A stretch of 64,000 nucleotides of DNA from Celeribacter indicus (GTDB taxonomy: Bacteria > Pseudomonadota > Alphaproteobacteria > Rhodobacterales > Rhodobacteraceae), in contig NZ_CP004393.1 of assembly GCF_000819565.1 (NCBI RefSeq), positions 785,001 to 849,000 of the forward strand, written 5' to 3'. The position numbers and the translations under genes were made by a program. The first letter of the stretch is position 1, and each line of letters opens with the position of its first letter. Under the pieces are notes generated by a model. That model searched no databases. It had not been told where the DNA came from and saw only the letters and a list, made by a program, of their open reading frames with translations. Below are positions 1 through 8,885 of this stretch, piece by piece.

Positions 1-1735
1 GGTTCTCCCCGATGTAATAGAGCACCTGCGCACGGTTATGCGCCGTTGCCGAGGCCCAGCCCCGTGCCGCGCGTGCGGCCTCGACCGCGTTGCGGACGTC
101 CTTGCGTGAGGCGAGGGAGACATGGCCGAGGAGCCGGCCCTTCGGTGAGAACACCGCCTGGGAATAGCCGCCGTCGGGCCGCGCCTGCTTGCCGCCGATA
201 TAGAGTTTCGCCGTGCGGTCGAGGCCGCCCACCTCCATCTCCTCGGGCTTGGCGGCGGGTTTCGCGGGTTTCACCGGGGCGGCCCGTCCCGCCGGTCTGG
301 TATAGGCCATGAGCCCTTCCCAGCCGCCTTCGCGTCCGAAGCCGCTTTCGCGCAGCCCGCCGAACCCTGCGGCGGCGTCGAACATGTTCGATCCGTTGAC
401 CCAGACCACGCCCGCGACGAGTTTCGGCGCGATGTCGAGCGCGAGATTCACGTTCTCGCTCCAGACCGAGGCGGCCAGCCCGTAGCGCGTGTCATTCGCC
501 ATCTGCACCGCCTCCGTCGGCGTGCGGAAGGTGGTGGAGACGAGCACGGGACCGAAGATCTCCTCCTGCATCAGGAGCGAGGAGGGCGAGAGCCCGGTGA
601 CGAGGGTGGGCGGGTAGAAACAGCCTTCGGGCGCGGGGACCGGCTGATGCACATGACCTTCGCCGCCGCCCCTGGCCATCAGCCCCTCGATGTGGCGGAG
701 CTGTCCGGGATCGACGATGGCGCCGATGTCGATCGACTTGTCGAGCGGGTTGCCGATCCGCAGCTTCGACATGCGCTCCACGAGGCGGGCCGCGAACTCC
801 CCCGCGATCCCTTCCTGCACCAGAAGCCGAGATCCCGCGCAGCAGACCTGCCCCTGATTGAAGAAGATCGCATCGACCAGCCCCTCGATGGCGCTGTCCA
901 TATCCGCGTCGTCGAAGACGATATAGGGCGACTTGCCGCCAAGCTCGAGCGTGAGCGACTTGCCCGATCCGGCGGTGGCCTTGCGGATGCGGCGACCCAC
1001 GGCGGTCGAGCCGGTGAAGGCGATCTTGTCCACCTCCGGGTGTGCCACGATCCGCTCGCCCACCGTGCCGTCGCCGGTCACGATATTGACCACGCCCTTC
1101 GGCAGGCCCGCCTCCTGGCAGATCTGCGCGAACAGCAGCGCGGTGAGGGAGGTGTATTCCGCAGGCTTCAGCACCACCGTGTTGCCCATGGCGATGGCGG
1201 GCGCGATCTTCCAGGCGAGCATCAGCAGCGGGAAGTTCCACGGGATGATCTGACCGCAGACGCCGAGCGGTTCGCGCCCCGGCAGCTCTTCCTCCATGAG
1301 CTGCGCCATGCCGGCGTGATAGTAGAAATGCCGCGCCACCAGGGCAACGTCGATATCGCGGCTCTCGCGGATCGGCTTGCCGTTGTCGAGCGTTTCGAGG
1401 ACCGCGAAGAGGCGGCCGTGCTTCTGGACGAGCCGGGCGAGGGCGTAGAGGTATTTCGCCCGCGCCTTCCCGCCGATCCGCGCCCATCTGCCCTGTGCGC
1501 GCCGTGCGGCGGCGACGGCGGCGTCGACATCGGCCGCGCTCGCCTGCGTCAGATGCGCCAGAACCTCGCCCGTCGCGGGATTGCGGGCCTCGAACACCTC
1601 GCCGGGCTCCGTCATCGCGCCACCTATGAAATGTCCGAAGCGGTCGCCGCCATCGACCAGCCAGGCCAGCGCCTCCGCCGCGCTCTCGGGCGCCGCGCCA
1701 TAGTCCATCGTGTCGAAAATCTCTTTCACGGTCAT
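1..1735 (-). CDS. Aldehyde dehydrogenase, long didomain type (3' end outside window)
   Basis: NAD(P)-dependent aldehyde dehydrogenase whose first 578 codons are visible. The start ATG (1733-1735) lies 21 nt after the deoC stop, so the two are co-transcribed. DeoC releases acetaldehyde, which this enzyme probably oxidises to acetate. Catalytic motifs are clear: the general-base Glu in LELGGKSP, the nucleophile Cys in NQGQVCCAGSR and EEIFGPVL near the end of the first domain. After a Pro/Ala/Lys-rich linker a second ALDH-like N-terminal segment begins (KLYIGGKQAR, then DVRNAVEAARAA), so the full protein is a tandem-domain form of roughly 780 residues, as is usual for deoC-linked ALDHs of alphaproteobacteria. 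The family is certain; acetaldehyde as substrate is inferred from the neighbour. Confidence 0.93.
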   Translation of the reverse strand, partial: MTVKEIFDTMDYGAAPESAAEALAWLVDGGDRFGHFIGGAMTEPGEVFEARNPATGEVLAHLTQASAADVDAAVAAARRAQGRWARIGGKARAKYLYALARLVQKHGRLFAVLETLDNGKPIRESRDIDVALVARHFYYHAGMAQLMEEELPGREPLGVCGQIIPWNFPLLMLAWKIAPAIAMGNTVVLKPAEYTSLTALLFAQICQEAGLPKGVVNIVTGDGTVGERIVAHPEVDKIAFTGSTAVGRRIRKATAGSGKSLTLELGGKSPYIVFDDADMDSAIEGLVDAIFFNQGQVCCAGSRLLVQEGIAGEFAARLVERMSKLRIGNPLDKSIDIGAIVDPGQLRHIEGLMARGGGEGHVHQPVPAPEGCFYPPTLVTGLSPSSLLMQEEIFGPVLVSTTFRTPTEAVQMANDTRYGLAASVWSENVNLALDIAPKLVAGVVWVNGSNMFDAAAGFGGLRESGFGREGGWEGLMAYTRPAGRAAPVKPAKPAAKPEEMEVGGLDRTAKLYIGGKQARPDGGYSQAVFSPKGRLLGHVSLASRKDVRNAVEAARAARGWASATAHNRAQVLYYIGEN

Positions 1736-1756
1736 CTTTCTGTCCTTCTGGCGGGC

Positions 1757-2764
1757 TCAGCCGAGAGGGTGGCGCCATGCGGCGGAATAGCGGCCTGTCA
1801 CATGATGTTCCAGTTGCCGCTCGATGTCGCCCAGCAGGGACGAGGCACCGAAGCGGAACAGATGCGGGGAGAGCCAGTGATTGCCGAGCTCCTCCTTCAG
1901 AAGCGCAAGGTGGACGAGCGCGTCCTTCGCCTTCGAGATGCCGCCCGCCGGTTTGTAGCCGATGCGGTAGCCGGTGCGGCGGTGATAGTCCCGGATCGCC
2001 CGCATCATCACGAGCGAGACGGGCAGGGTGGCGTTGACGCTCTCCTTGCCGGTCGAGGTCTTGATGAAATCGGCGCCGGCCATCATGCAGACCTGCGAGG
2101 CGCGCGCGACGTTGCGCAGGCTGCCCAGTTCGCCCGTGGCGAGAATGGCCTTCACATGCGCTTCGCCGCAGGCCTCGCGATAGGCGCGCATCTCGTCGTA
2201 GAGCGCCTGCCAGTCGCCGGTGAGCACATGGCGGCGGGAGATCACGATGTCGATCTCCTGCGCGCCCGCCTTCACGCTCTCCCCGATCTCCTTCACGCGC
2301 AGGGGAAAGGGCGACAGCCCGGCGGGAAAGCCGGTGGAGACGGCGGCCACCGGAATGCCGGTGCCCTCGAGCGCCTCGACCGCGGTTTCCACCATCTCGT
2401 GATAGACACAGACCGCGCCCGTCGTGATCGGCCCCATCCCGAGCGCCTCGAGGATGTCGGCGCGCACCGGATGGGCGGCCTTCGCGCAGAGCCGCCGCAC
2501 CCGCCCCGGCGTATCGTCGCCCGCGAGCGTGGTGAGGTCGATCATCGTGATCGCCTTCAGAAGCCAGGCGGCCTGGTGGTCCTTCTTCACGCTGCGCCGT
2601 CCGGGCAGGGTCGCGCAGCGGCGCTCCACGGCGGAGGTGTTGACCCGCTGCGCGGCGATCACGTCGAGGTCGAGCGGCTGGCCCGGATTGCGCGGCTCGT
2701 GCAACTGCGGCAGATGCGCGGTCGCGCCGGCCTGCGCCGCCGGGGAGATGTCGGTCGTGCCCAT
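1757..2764 (-). CDS. deoC: Deoxyribose-phosphate aldolase
   Basis: Cleaves 2-deoxy-D-ribose 5-phosphate to acetaldehyde and glyceraldehyde 3-phosphate in deoxynucleoside catabolism. The 335-residue protein belongs to the longer DeoC type with an N-terminal extension of about 70 residues. The Schiff-base lysine is K235 in FIKTSTGK, the second active-site lysine is K271 in GYKPAGG, and the acidic partner is D172 in EIDIV. It starts at MGTTDIS. It lies between an upstream AraC-type regulator and the aldehyde dehydrogenase that would consume its acetaldehyde, all on the minus strand. Confidence 0.96.
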   Translation of the reverse strand: MGTTDISPAAQAGATAHLPQLHEPRNPGQPLDLDVIAAQRVNTSAVERRCATLPGRRSVKKDHQAAWLLKAITMIDLTTLAGDDTPGRVRRLCAKAAHPVRADILEALGMGPITTGAVCVYHEMVETAVEALEGTGIPVAAVSTGFPAGLSPFPLRVKEIGESVKAGAQEIDIVISRRHVLTGDWQALYDEMRAYREACGEAHVKAILATGELGSLRNVARASQVCMMAGADFIKTSTGKESVNATLPVSLVMMRAIRDYHRRTGYRIGYKPAGGISKAKDALVHLALLKEELGNHWLSPHLFRFGASSLLGDIERQLEHHVTGRYSAAWRHPLG

Positions 2765-2835
2765 CGAAAGCTCCGTTCTCGGTCGGGGGACAGGCTGGCA
2801 CGCGGGGCGGGATTTGGCAATCGTTGACCGCCCGG

Positions 2836-3678
2836 TCAAAGCGGCTGGACCACGCCCTTCTGGTGCTTCACGCGGTATTGCCGTGGCGTCATGCCGAAGC
2901 GGGTGCGGAACAGCCGGTGGAAATGGCTCATGTTCTGGATCCCGATCTCCTCGGCGATCTCGGTGAGCGAATCCGGCGTGCCCTTGAGCTGGCGCGCGGC
3001 ATAATCCATGCGCAGCCGGTTGACGTAATCCGACGGGGTCTGTCCGAGACAGGCCTGCATCGTGCGCGCGACATGGGCATGGGCCTTGCCGCACTGCGCG
3101 ACGAGCCCCGCGGCGCCGTCGCGGAACACGGCCGGGCTCTCCACGGCGATCAGTGCGTCGGCGAGCCAGGGCGGGACCTTCGCCGCCTCCCCGCGCGCCT
3201 CGCTGGCGAGTTCCGCGATGAGCGGAAGCAGGAAGGCCTCGAGATAGAGCGCGCTGCGCGGCGCCGCCTCGAGCGCCTTGGCCGAGCTCGACAGGCGCGA
3301 GAGGTGGCGGATGTCGCGGTGGAACTGCACCGGCGCGTTTCCGGCGGCGGGGAAATAGCTGGAGATCTCCGGAAACCGCGCGACGAGGGAGGCGATGCGC
3401 TCCGGCCGGATGACGATGTTGACGATATGGCTTTCCTCGCCCACGCCCTGAAGCCCGTGCGGCAGGCCGGGCGAGAGAAAGACCACATCGCCCTCCGACA
3501 GGGACATACGCCCGCCTTCGGTCACGAGCCGCGCGCGGCCGTTGTGCAGCCAGAAGATCTCGTAATAGTCTTGGTCGTGCAGCGCCTTCGGACGGGCACG
3601 CGAGAGCACCGAGCGGGAGAAATGGAATTCTTCGCCGGGCGCCAGGATCTCGGATTGAAACAGAGTGGCGGCTGTCAT
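2836..3678 (-). CDS. AraC-family transcriptional regulator with cupin sensor domain
   Basis: A 280-residue regulator. An N-terminal cupin-type ligand-binding domain (about residues 15-110, with the metal/ligand-pocket-like stretch SPGLPHGLQG) is followed by a C-terminal double helix-turn-helix of AraC type (about 185-275, with HFHRLFRTRFGMTPRQYR). The arrangement resembles ChbR-like sugar regulators. It is encoded 71 nt upstream of deoC on the same strand, so it is the likely regulator of deoC-aldehyde dehydrogenase, but the inducer cannot be read from sequence. Confidence 0.88.
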   Translation of the reverse strand: MTAATLFQSEILAPGEEFHFSRSVLSRARPKALHDQDYYEIFWLHNGRARLVTEGGRMSLSEGDVVFLSPGLPHGLQGVGEESHIVNIVIRPERIASLVARFPEISSYFPAAGNAPVQFHRDIRHLSRLSSSAKALEAAPRSALYLEAFLLPLIAELASEARGEAAKVPPWLADALIAVESPAVFRDGAAGLVAQCGKAHAHVARTMQACLGQTPSDYVNRLRMDYAARQLKGTPDSLTEIAEEIGIQNMSHFHRLFRTRFGMTPRQYRVKHQKGVVQPL

Positions 3679-3853
3679 GGCGCGAAGCTATCATAGCGCT
3701 CCGCCTTCATCGCGGGAAATTACGCAGTTGCGGCGTCATTTCGCCCATGTCCCGCGCCCCCTGCCGCATTCCCGTGCAGACCGCAGCGCGTGACAGGGTG
3801 ACGCAAAACGGCTAAGGCCTCCGGGCAGAGCACAGAGCCCGAGGAATCGCCCG

Positions 3854-4552
3854 ATGACCGCCCAGATATTCGACCGTTCGATCAAGATCGCCCCCTCCAT
3901 CCTCTCCGCCGATTTCGCCGCTTTCGGACAGGAAATCGAGGCCATCGAGGCGCAGGGGGCCGATTGGGTGCATGTCGACGTGATGGACGGGCATTTCGTG
4001 CCCAACCTCACCTTCGGCCCGGCGATGTGCAAGGCGATCCGCCCGCATATCACCACGGTGATGGACGTCCACCTGATGATCTCGCCGGTCGATCCCTATA
4101 TCGAGGCCTTTGCGGAGGCGGGCGCCGATATCATCACCGCCCATGTCGAGGCCGGGCCGCATATCCACCGCACGCTCCAGGCGATCCGGGGCGCGGGGGC
4201 GAAGGCGGGTGTGGCGCTCAATCCCGGTACGCCGGCCGAGCATGTCGCGCATCTGCTGGACATGATCGACCTCGTCTGCGTGATGACCGTGAACCCCGGC
4301 TTCGGCGGGCAGAAATTCATTCATTCCCAGGTGGAAAAGGTGCGCCGCCTGCGCGAGATGATCGGCGACCGTCCGGTCCACATCGAGGTGGACGGCGGCG
4401 TCGATCCCTCCACCGCGCCGCTCGTGGCGGCGGCCGGGGCGGATGCGCTCGTCGCGGGCTCCGCAGTGTTCAAGGGCGGATCGGTCGGCGATCCCGCGCC
4501 CTACGGCCGCAACATCCGCGCCATCCGCGCCGCCGCCGAAGACGCGCGCTGA
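3854..4552 (+). CDS. rpe: Ribulose-phosphate 3-epimerase
   Basis: Interconverts D-ribulose 5-phosphate and D-xylulose 5-phosphate in the pentose phosphate pathway or Calvin cycle. The 232-residue TIM barrel shows the family motifs in order: SILSADF, the metal-binding [23 protein letters not shown], and the catalytic Asp in EVDGGVDP. It starts at MTAQIFDRS. It ends 6 nt before the convergent gene's stop. It stands alone rather than inside a Calvin-cycle cluster, so the housekeeping pentose phosphate role is more likely. Confidence 0.97.
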   Translation: MTAQIFDRSIKIAPSILSADFAAFGQEIEAIEAQGADWVHVDVMDGHFVPNLTFGPAMCKAIRPHITTVMDVHLMISPVDPYIEAFAEAGADIITAHVEAGPHIHRTLQAIRGAGAKAGVALNPGTPAEHVAHLLDMIDLVCVMTVNPGFGGQKFIHSQVEKVRRLREMIGDRPVHIEVDGGVDPSTAPLVAAAGADALVAGSAVFKGGSVGDPAPYGRNIRAIRAAAEDAR

Positions 4553-4558
4553 GCCGGC

Positions 4559-5446
4559 TCAGCCGGCGGTCACCGGCAGGATCATCGTCAGGTCGTCGCG
4601 GGCGGCGAGCGTGGCGACATCCGCCTCGTAGCGTTCCGTGACCGCGGCGAGCGCCGCCGCGTCCCAGCCGGGAATGTCGCAGACCGGATCGAGCACCTCC
4701 TCGAGGGCATATTTGTCGAGAAAGGCCAGCACCGTGCGCTCGTATTGCTCATCCGTGCGCGGCGGGTGAGCCTTGAGGAAGATCTCGAGCCGCGACAGCC
4801 CCTCGGGCTTCATCACCTGGCCGAGCGGGAGCAGGCTTTCGGTCGCCGGCGCCCCCTCCGGCAGGCCCGCGAGGCTGCGCAGGAGGCGCGGCCAGATCAG
4901 CGGCAGGTCTTCCTCGCACCACAGCGTCAGCGGCACCTTGGCGGGCAGGGCGGCGCGCAGGTCCACGACTGCCTCGAGCCAGCCGACCTCCGCCGGATCG
5001 GCCGCGCGCAGGAAGGCGTCGAGCGCGCCGCGCGCGGTCTTCGCCTCGATCGCCGTCTGGAGGAAATTCGCCGGATTGCGCAGCGCCATGCTGACCGAGA
5101 GGTCCTGGGAGGAAAACAGCTCGGCCACCGTGGCCGCATGGGAGGCGATGCCGGAATAGAGCCGCCCGCTCGTGCCCAGTGCCTCCGGCAGCGGCGAGGC
5201 CCAGTTGACGTCGAACAGGACCATCCGCTCGGCGCTCCGCCCCCCGAGTATCGTGGAGATCAGCTCCGCCTCTTCGGCGTCGATCGGGGGCAGCCCGTCG
5301 AGCCGGTCGATGAGCGCGCGCACCGCCTGCCGGTAGACCCGCCGCACGGGTAGCGCCGTGCCGCTCTGTGCCGCATTCGTCCGCAACGCGTTGAAGACCT
5401 GCGTCGTCGTCGTGAAATATGCCCCGATATGCAGATGGACCTGCAT
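4559..5446 (-). CDS. Conserved hypothetical protein, sulfotransferase-like N-terminus
   Basis: A 295-residue protein starting at MQVHLHIGAYF with a good ribosome-binding site (AGGAG, 5 nt spacer). The first residues, HIGAYFTTTTQVFNALRTN, look like the PAPS-binding loop of sulfotransferases (HIGxxKTGTTxLQ...), but the usual Lys of KTGTT is absent. The rest is alpha-helical and unfamiliar to me. It is the last gene of a minus-strand trio with two glycosyltransferases, with a 26-nt gap to the one upstream, so a part in glycan decoration or handling is plausible. The function is not assigned. Confidence 0.8.
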   Translation of the reverse strand: MQVHLHIGAYFTTTTQVFNALRTNAAQSGTALPVRRVYRQAVRALIDRLDGLPPIDAEEAELISTILGGRSAERMVLFDVNWASPLPEALGTSGRLYSGIASHAATVAELFSSQDLSVSMALRNPANFLQTAIEAKTARGALDAFLRAADPAEVGWLEAVVDLRAALPAKVPLTLWCEEDLPLIWPRLLRSLAGLPEGAPATESLLPLGQVMKPEGLSRLEIFLKAHPPRTDEQYERTVLAFLDKYALEEVLDPVCDIPGWDAAALAAVTERYEADVATLAARDDLTMILPVTAG

Positions 5447-5472
5447 CGCTTCTCCTGCCTCTCATGCGGCGC

Positions 5473-7701
5473 TCAATGCGCCGTCTCTCCGCGTTCTACC
5501 GTGAAGAAGAACGCCTCCTCCGGGTCGCGCGCGATCACCTCGTCCGGCACGCTCTCCGGTCCCGAAAGGAACACGTTCGCGCCGAAATGGCCGTGCAGCC
5601 GGCTCAGCTTTTCCATCCGCGCGCCGGTGAGCTCGGCATAGAAGGCCGCGTAGCTCTCCGTCGCGCGCAACGCGTCGATCTTCGCCCGGTGGGCGGCGAC
5701 GCAGGCCTCGTGCATCGCGCGGATCTCCGGATCCGCGAGCAGCCGGTCGAATTCCGCCCGCGCGCGGGGGATCATGCGCTGGATCGAACGGTCCTCCTCG
5801 GCGTTGTTGTTCATGCGAAACCAGTAGGCCAATCCCTGATCGCGGTCGACATGGTTCACGCGCCCGCGGTCGCGTTTCACCAGAAAGCTCTCAGCCGAAC
5901 GCACGGCGTAGTGGTTGAGTTGCACCATGTCATAGCCATAGGTCGAGGCATTCGACCGCCAGGCATTGCGGTATTCCTCTTTCGGCATCGGCTTGCCGGA
6001 GCCGTTGTACCAGCGGATCCTGTCCCAGATCTGCGGTTTCAGCCCCTTCGGACGGTGCACGCCGAGCTTCTTGAACAGGCCGACGTTCTTGGCGAGGGTC
6101 TTGAAGCCCCAGGCCTGGTGCGGCTTGTTGGCGAATTCGGGGGCGCAGCGGAAGAACTGGTCGAGCAGGAAGTCATCGCGGTAGCCATGCACGTCGTTGT
6201 TGCCGAACAGCCGCCAGGTGCAGGAGATGAGATTGGCGTCGGGCAGGGTGCCGAACAGCGCCGCCATCGTCCCGTCGCCGACCTTCACATTGACGAATTC
6301 GTCCACGTCCATCGAGATCACCCAGTCGCTTTCGGTGACGACCGGCTCCGTCTCCGCGCTCTGGAGCGCGTGGTGCTGCGGCTTCAGCCCGGTGCCGTGG
6401 AAGCGGTTGTCGCGGTGTTCCACATACCCCTTCGCCTGCAACAGCTCGAGCAAGGCATCGGTGCCGTCGGTGCAATCGTTGGTGTAGACGAGAAATCCCT
6501 CGATCCCGATGGCGCGGTGATAGGCGAGCCATTCGAGGATGAAGGGGCCTTCGTTTTTCATGCAGGTGACGATGGTCACCGAATTGTCGCCGCGCGGCGG
6601 GGCCTCGACCTTCTCTTCGGGCATCAGGATCGGCTTGTGCCCCCATTCGCTCTCTGCCAGCGCGATCAGCGGCGGGTGGTGGATGAGCGAGGCTTTCGGC
6701 ACGATGCGCGAGACCGTCGGCGCGTGGTGGCGCAGCGCCATGTAGCGATAGAATTCCCCGGCGGCGGCCGGGACGATGCCGCCGACCCGCACCAGCCGCA
6801 ATACCGCGCCTTCGGGCAGGCGGGACGGGGCCACGCACCAGCGCCCGCGCCGTTTCGTCTCGTCGAACTGGACGCAGACGTGATCGGCAAAGCGCACGCA
6901 CTCCCCGTCGCGGACGCGCCACGGATAGACCTGGCGTCCGGCGAGTTGCACCACCCCGTTCCCGGCCTCCTGCGCGAGGTCGAACACGCTTATCGCGCCC
7001 TGCCGCGGGATCAGGTCGTGGACGTCGATATTGGCGACGGCGCGCGCGGTCTGGAGGTACATCCGGCGCAGGAATTCGTAGAGCAGGATCTCCGCGAAGG
7101 GCGCGGACCAGGGATCGGGTTCCGGCTGCTCCATCCGGTCCTTGCCCGGCGCGCCGGGGGTCAGGAACGGGTGGGCCTCGGGTCCGGTGTCGCGCAGGCC
7201 GAGCGGCACGTCGAAGCTCACGAGCAGCACGCGCAGGCCGGGCGGGAGGGCGTGCAGGCCGGCCTCCAGCTCAGCCGCGAAACGCTCCGCCGCCTCCGGC
7301 GCCGCGCGGTCGAGGATCACCGCGCCGTCCATGCCCTGATGGGCACCGTTGAAGCGCAGCCAGTCGAGCACGGTCGCCGCGCTTTCCCCGTTGCGCGTCG
7401 CGAGGGCGACGTTCCGGCCGCGAAGAAGCTCGGGGTCGGGCGTCAGCGGCCGGATCTCCACCCGCCGGCTGTCGACGAAAGCGTCGATGCCCTCCGGCCG
7501 CATCCGGCCCCGGAGCCAGGGTGCCTCGCCGACCGAGGCGATGTCCGCCTCCTCGAGCAGGGTCCCGGCCATCGCCTCCGACAGGTGGCTGTCATGGCTG
7601 AAGAACAGCTCGGCGCGGTCCTCGCCCGTGGCCACCGCGCCGAGCAGCACCGCCGGGCCGAGGTGCCGGGCCGTCATCATGCGTCGGATCAGCTCAGCCA
7701 T
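5473..7701 (-). CDS. Glycosyltransferase family 2/GT92-like protein with two tandem GT modules
   Basis: A 742-residue protein. The C-terminal half is a complete GT2/GT92-like module: VTIVTCMKNEGPFILEWLAY, TNDCTDGTD and the metal-binding DVDEF. The N-terminal half repeats the same layout in diverged form (VALATRNGES, LDWLRFNG, then NIDVHDL in place of DVDEF), so it looks like an old tandem duplication whose first copy may be inactive. The start at MAELIRR (7701) is preferred over the one 18 nt upstream because GGGAG sits 5 nt before it. That ATG follows the preceding gene's stop by one base, indicating translational coupling. The acceptor is unknown. Confidence 0.88.
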   Translation of the reverse strand: MAELIRRMMTARHLGPAVLLGAVATGEDRAELFFSHDSHLSEAMAGTLLEEADIASVGEAPWLRGRMRPEGIDAFVDSRRVEIRPLTPDPELLRGRNVALATRNGESAATVLDWLRFNGAHQGMDGAVILDRAAPEAAERFAAELEAGLHALPPGLRVLLVSFDVPLGLRDTGPEAHPFLTPGAPGKDRMEQPEPDPWSAPFAEILLYEFLRRMYLQTARAVANIDVHDLIPRQGAISVFDLAQEAGNGVVQLAGRQVYPWRVRDGECVRFADHVCVQFDETKRRGRWCVAPSRLPEGAVLRLVRVGGIVPAAAGEFYRYMALRHHAPTVSRIVPKASLIHHPPLIALAESEWGHKPILMPEEKVEAPPRGDNSVTIVTCMKNEGPFILEWLAYHRAIGIEGFLVYTNDCTDGTDALLELLQAKGYVEHRDNRFHGTGLKPQHHALQSAETEPVVTESDWVISMDVDEFVNVKVGDGTMAALFGTLPDANLISCTWRLFGNNDVHGYRDDFLLDQFFRCAPEFANKPHQAWGFKTLAKNVGLFKKLGVHRPKGLKPQIWDRIRWYNGSGKPMPKEEYRNAWRSNASTYGYDMVQLNHYAVRSAESFLVKRDRGRVNHVDRDQGLAYWFRMNNNAEEDRSIQRMIPRARAEFDRLLADPEIRAMHEACVAAHRAKIDALRATESYAAFYAELTGARMEKLSRLHGHFGANVFLSGPESVPDEVIARDPEEAFFFTVERGETAH

Positions 7702-7702
7702 G

Positions 7703-8746
7703 TCACTCCCTCGCGTCATCCCTGCTCTGCGCGGCCTTCAGCCGGGCGAGATGGCCGGCGAGCTGCGTCGGTCCGGGGGGCGTCGATCCTGCCATGAGCG
7801 TGAGCTGCCACATCAGTTCGACCACCGGGCGGCGCGTCACCAGCTCCCGGAGCCGGGCGCGCTGGGCGGCGATGCTCGCCTCGTGCAGCGGCTCGAACGC
7901 GGAAAGCTCCGCCCGCGCCGCCTCGCGCGCCGGGCGCATGGGCGCGATCCGCCGGTCCTCGGTCACGTTGAAGTTGCGTTCCGCCCAGTAGCCGGTGCCG
8001 ATCGGGCGGTCCATGTGGTTGGGCAGGCCGCGCACCGCCTTGAGCACGAATTCCTCGATCGACCGGACCGAGTAATGATTGAGCCAGGCCCGCTCACCCT
8101 CCGGTTCCGTGCCGAACAGGTTGATGCGGGCGGTCTGCTCCGCGAATCCGTTCGGCAGGTCCCGCCCGCGGGCACTCACCCAGCGGGCGGCCTTGCCCTT
8201 CGGGCGGTGCACGCCCAGCCCCTTGAAGGCGGCGGGACGGTGCAGCGTCTTGAAGAAATGCGCGAGCGGCAGCGCGATGCCATCGGGCGCCGCCATGGTG
8301 AAGCGGTCGGGCACGGGGCGGTCGTCCCAGCTCCCGAGGCCGCTGTTGCCGAAGAGATGCCAGCGCAGCGGCACGGCATCCGCCCCCTCGGGCAGAAGCG
8401 TGTCGAGGGAGATGCCGTCGAGCACGAGGTATTCGTCGACGTCGAAGAACATCGCCCGTTCCGCGCCGAGATAGGCGGGGTGTTTCGACAGGAGCTTCAT
8501 CGCCTGCCATTGCACCGATTTCCCGCCCTCCGGCGTGAAGGGGACATGGGTCACCACCCCCGCCGCATCGAGCGCGTCGAGAAGCGCATCCGTCCCGTCG
8601 CTGCACTCATGGGAGGCGATGAGGAAATGCGAGAATCCCGCCGCCCGGTGATGGGCGATCCAGTCGAGAAGCCAGGGCCCCTCGTCGCGGACGCAAGTGA
8701 TCGCGAGTGTCGTCAAACCAGCCTGTCCCCCGTGCGACGCCGACAC
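7703..8746 (-). CDS. Glycosyltransferase family 2/GT92-like protein
   Basis: A single-module glycosyltransferase of about 347 residues with the same motifs as the C-terminal half of its downstream neighbour: LAITCVRDEGPWLLDW, CSDGTDALL, FFDVDEYLVLDG and VPLRWHLFGNSG. The frame opens at a GTG (8746); an alternative TTG about nine codons later, with GGGGGACAGG before it, would give MTTLAITCVRDEG and may be the true start. It is the first gene of a three-gene minus-strand operon and is divergent from another glycosyltransferase at 8886. Confidence 0.87.
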   Translation of the reverse strand: MSASHGGQAGLTTLAITCVRDEGPWLLDWIAHHRAAGFSHFLIASHECSDGTDALLDALDAAGVVTHVPFTPEGGKSVQWQAMKLLSKHPAYLGAERAMFFDVDEYLVLDGISLDTLLPEGADAVPLRWHLFGNSGLGSWDDRPVPDRFTMAAPDGIALPLAHFFKTLHRPAAFKGLGVHRPKGKAARWVSARGRDLPNGFAEQTARINLFGTEPEGERAWLNHYSVRSIEEFVLKAVRGLPNHMDRPIGTGYWAERNFNVTEDRRIAPMRPAREAARAELSAFEPLHEASIAAQRARLRELVTRRPVVELMWQLTLMAGSTPPGPTQLAGHLARLKAAQSRDDARE

Positions 8747-8885
8747 GTCTTCGCGCTTGTTCTGCCCCGGAAAATGGGTCTCACAGGACCAGGGTCAAGT
8801 CAAGTTTGCACCCTTTCCCCGGCTGGACCCGAGATCCATATGTGATAATCTCGCCAGGGCTTTGGCAGGAGCGGGAAAGCAGGAC

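Noticed and set aside
492..2801. A 769-codon open frame on the minus strand across deoC and the aldehyde dehydrogenase
   Set aside because: It is Arg/Gly/Ala-rich translation of the wrong frame. The true deoC and dehydrogenase frames carry all conserved motifs. High GC content makes long false frames common throughout this window.
4550..4561. Perfect 12-bp palindrome TGAGCCGGCTCA joining the stops of rpe and its convergent neighbour
   Set aside because: It is made of the two facing stop codons plus six GC bases. The hairpin would have no loop and no T-tract, so it is best seen as coincidence.
5419..7797. A 792-codon plus-strand frame opposite the large glycosyltransferase
   Set aside because: It is the antisense shadow of the minus-strand gene, with no domain resemblance and shadow-type composition rich in His, Arg and Val.
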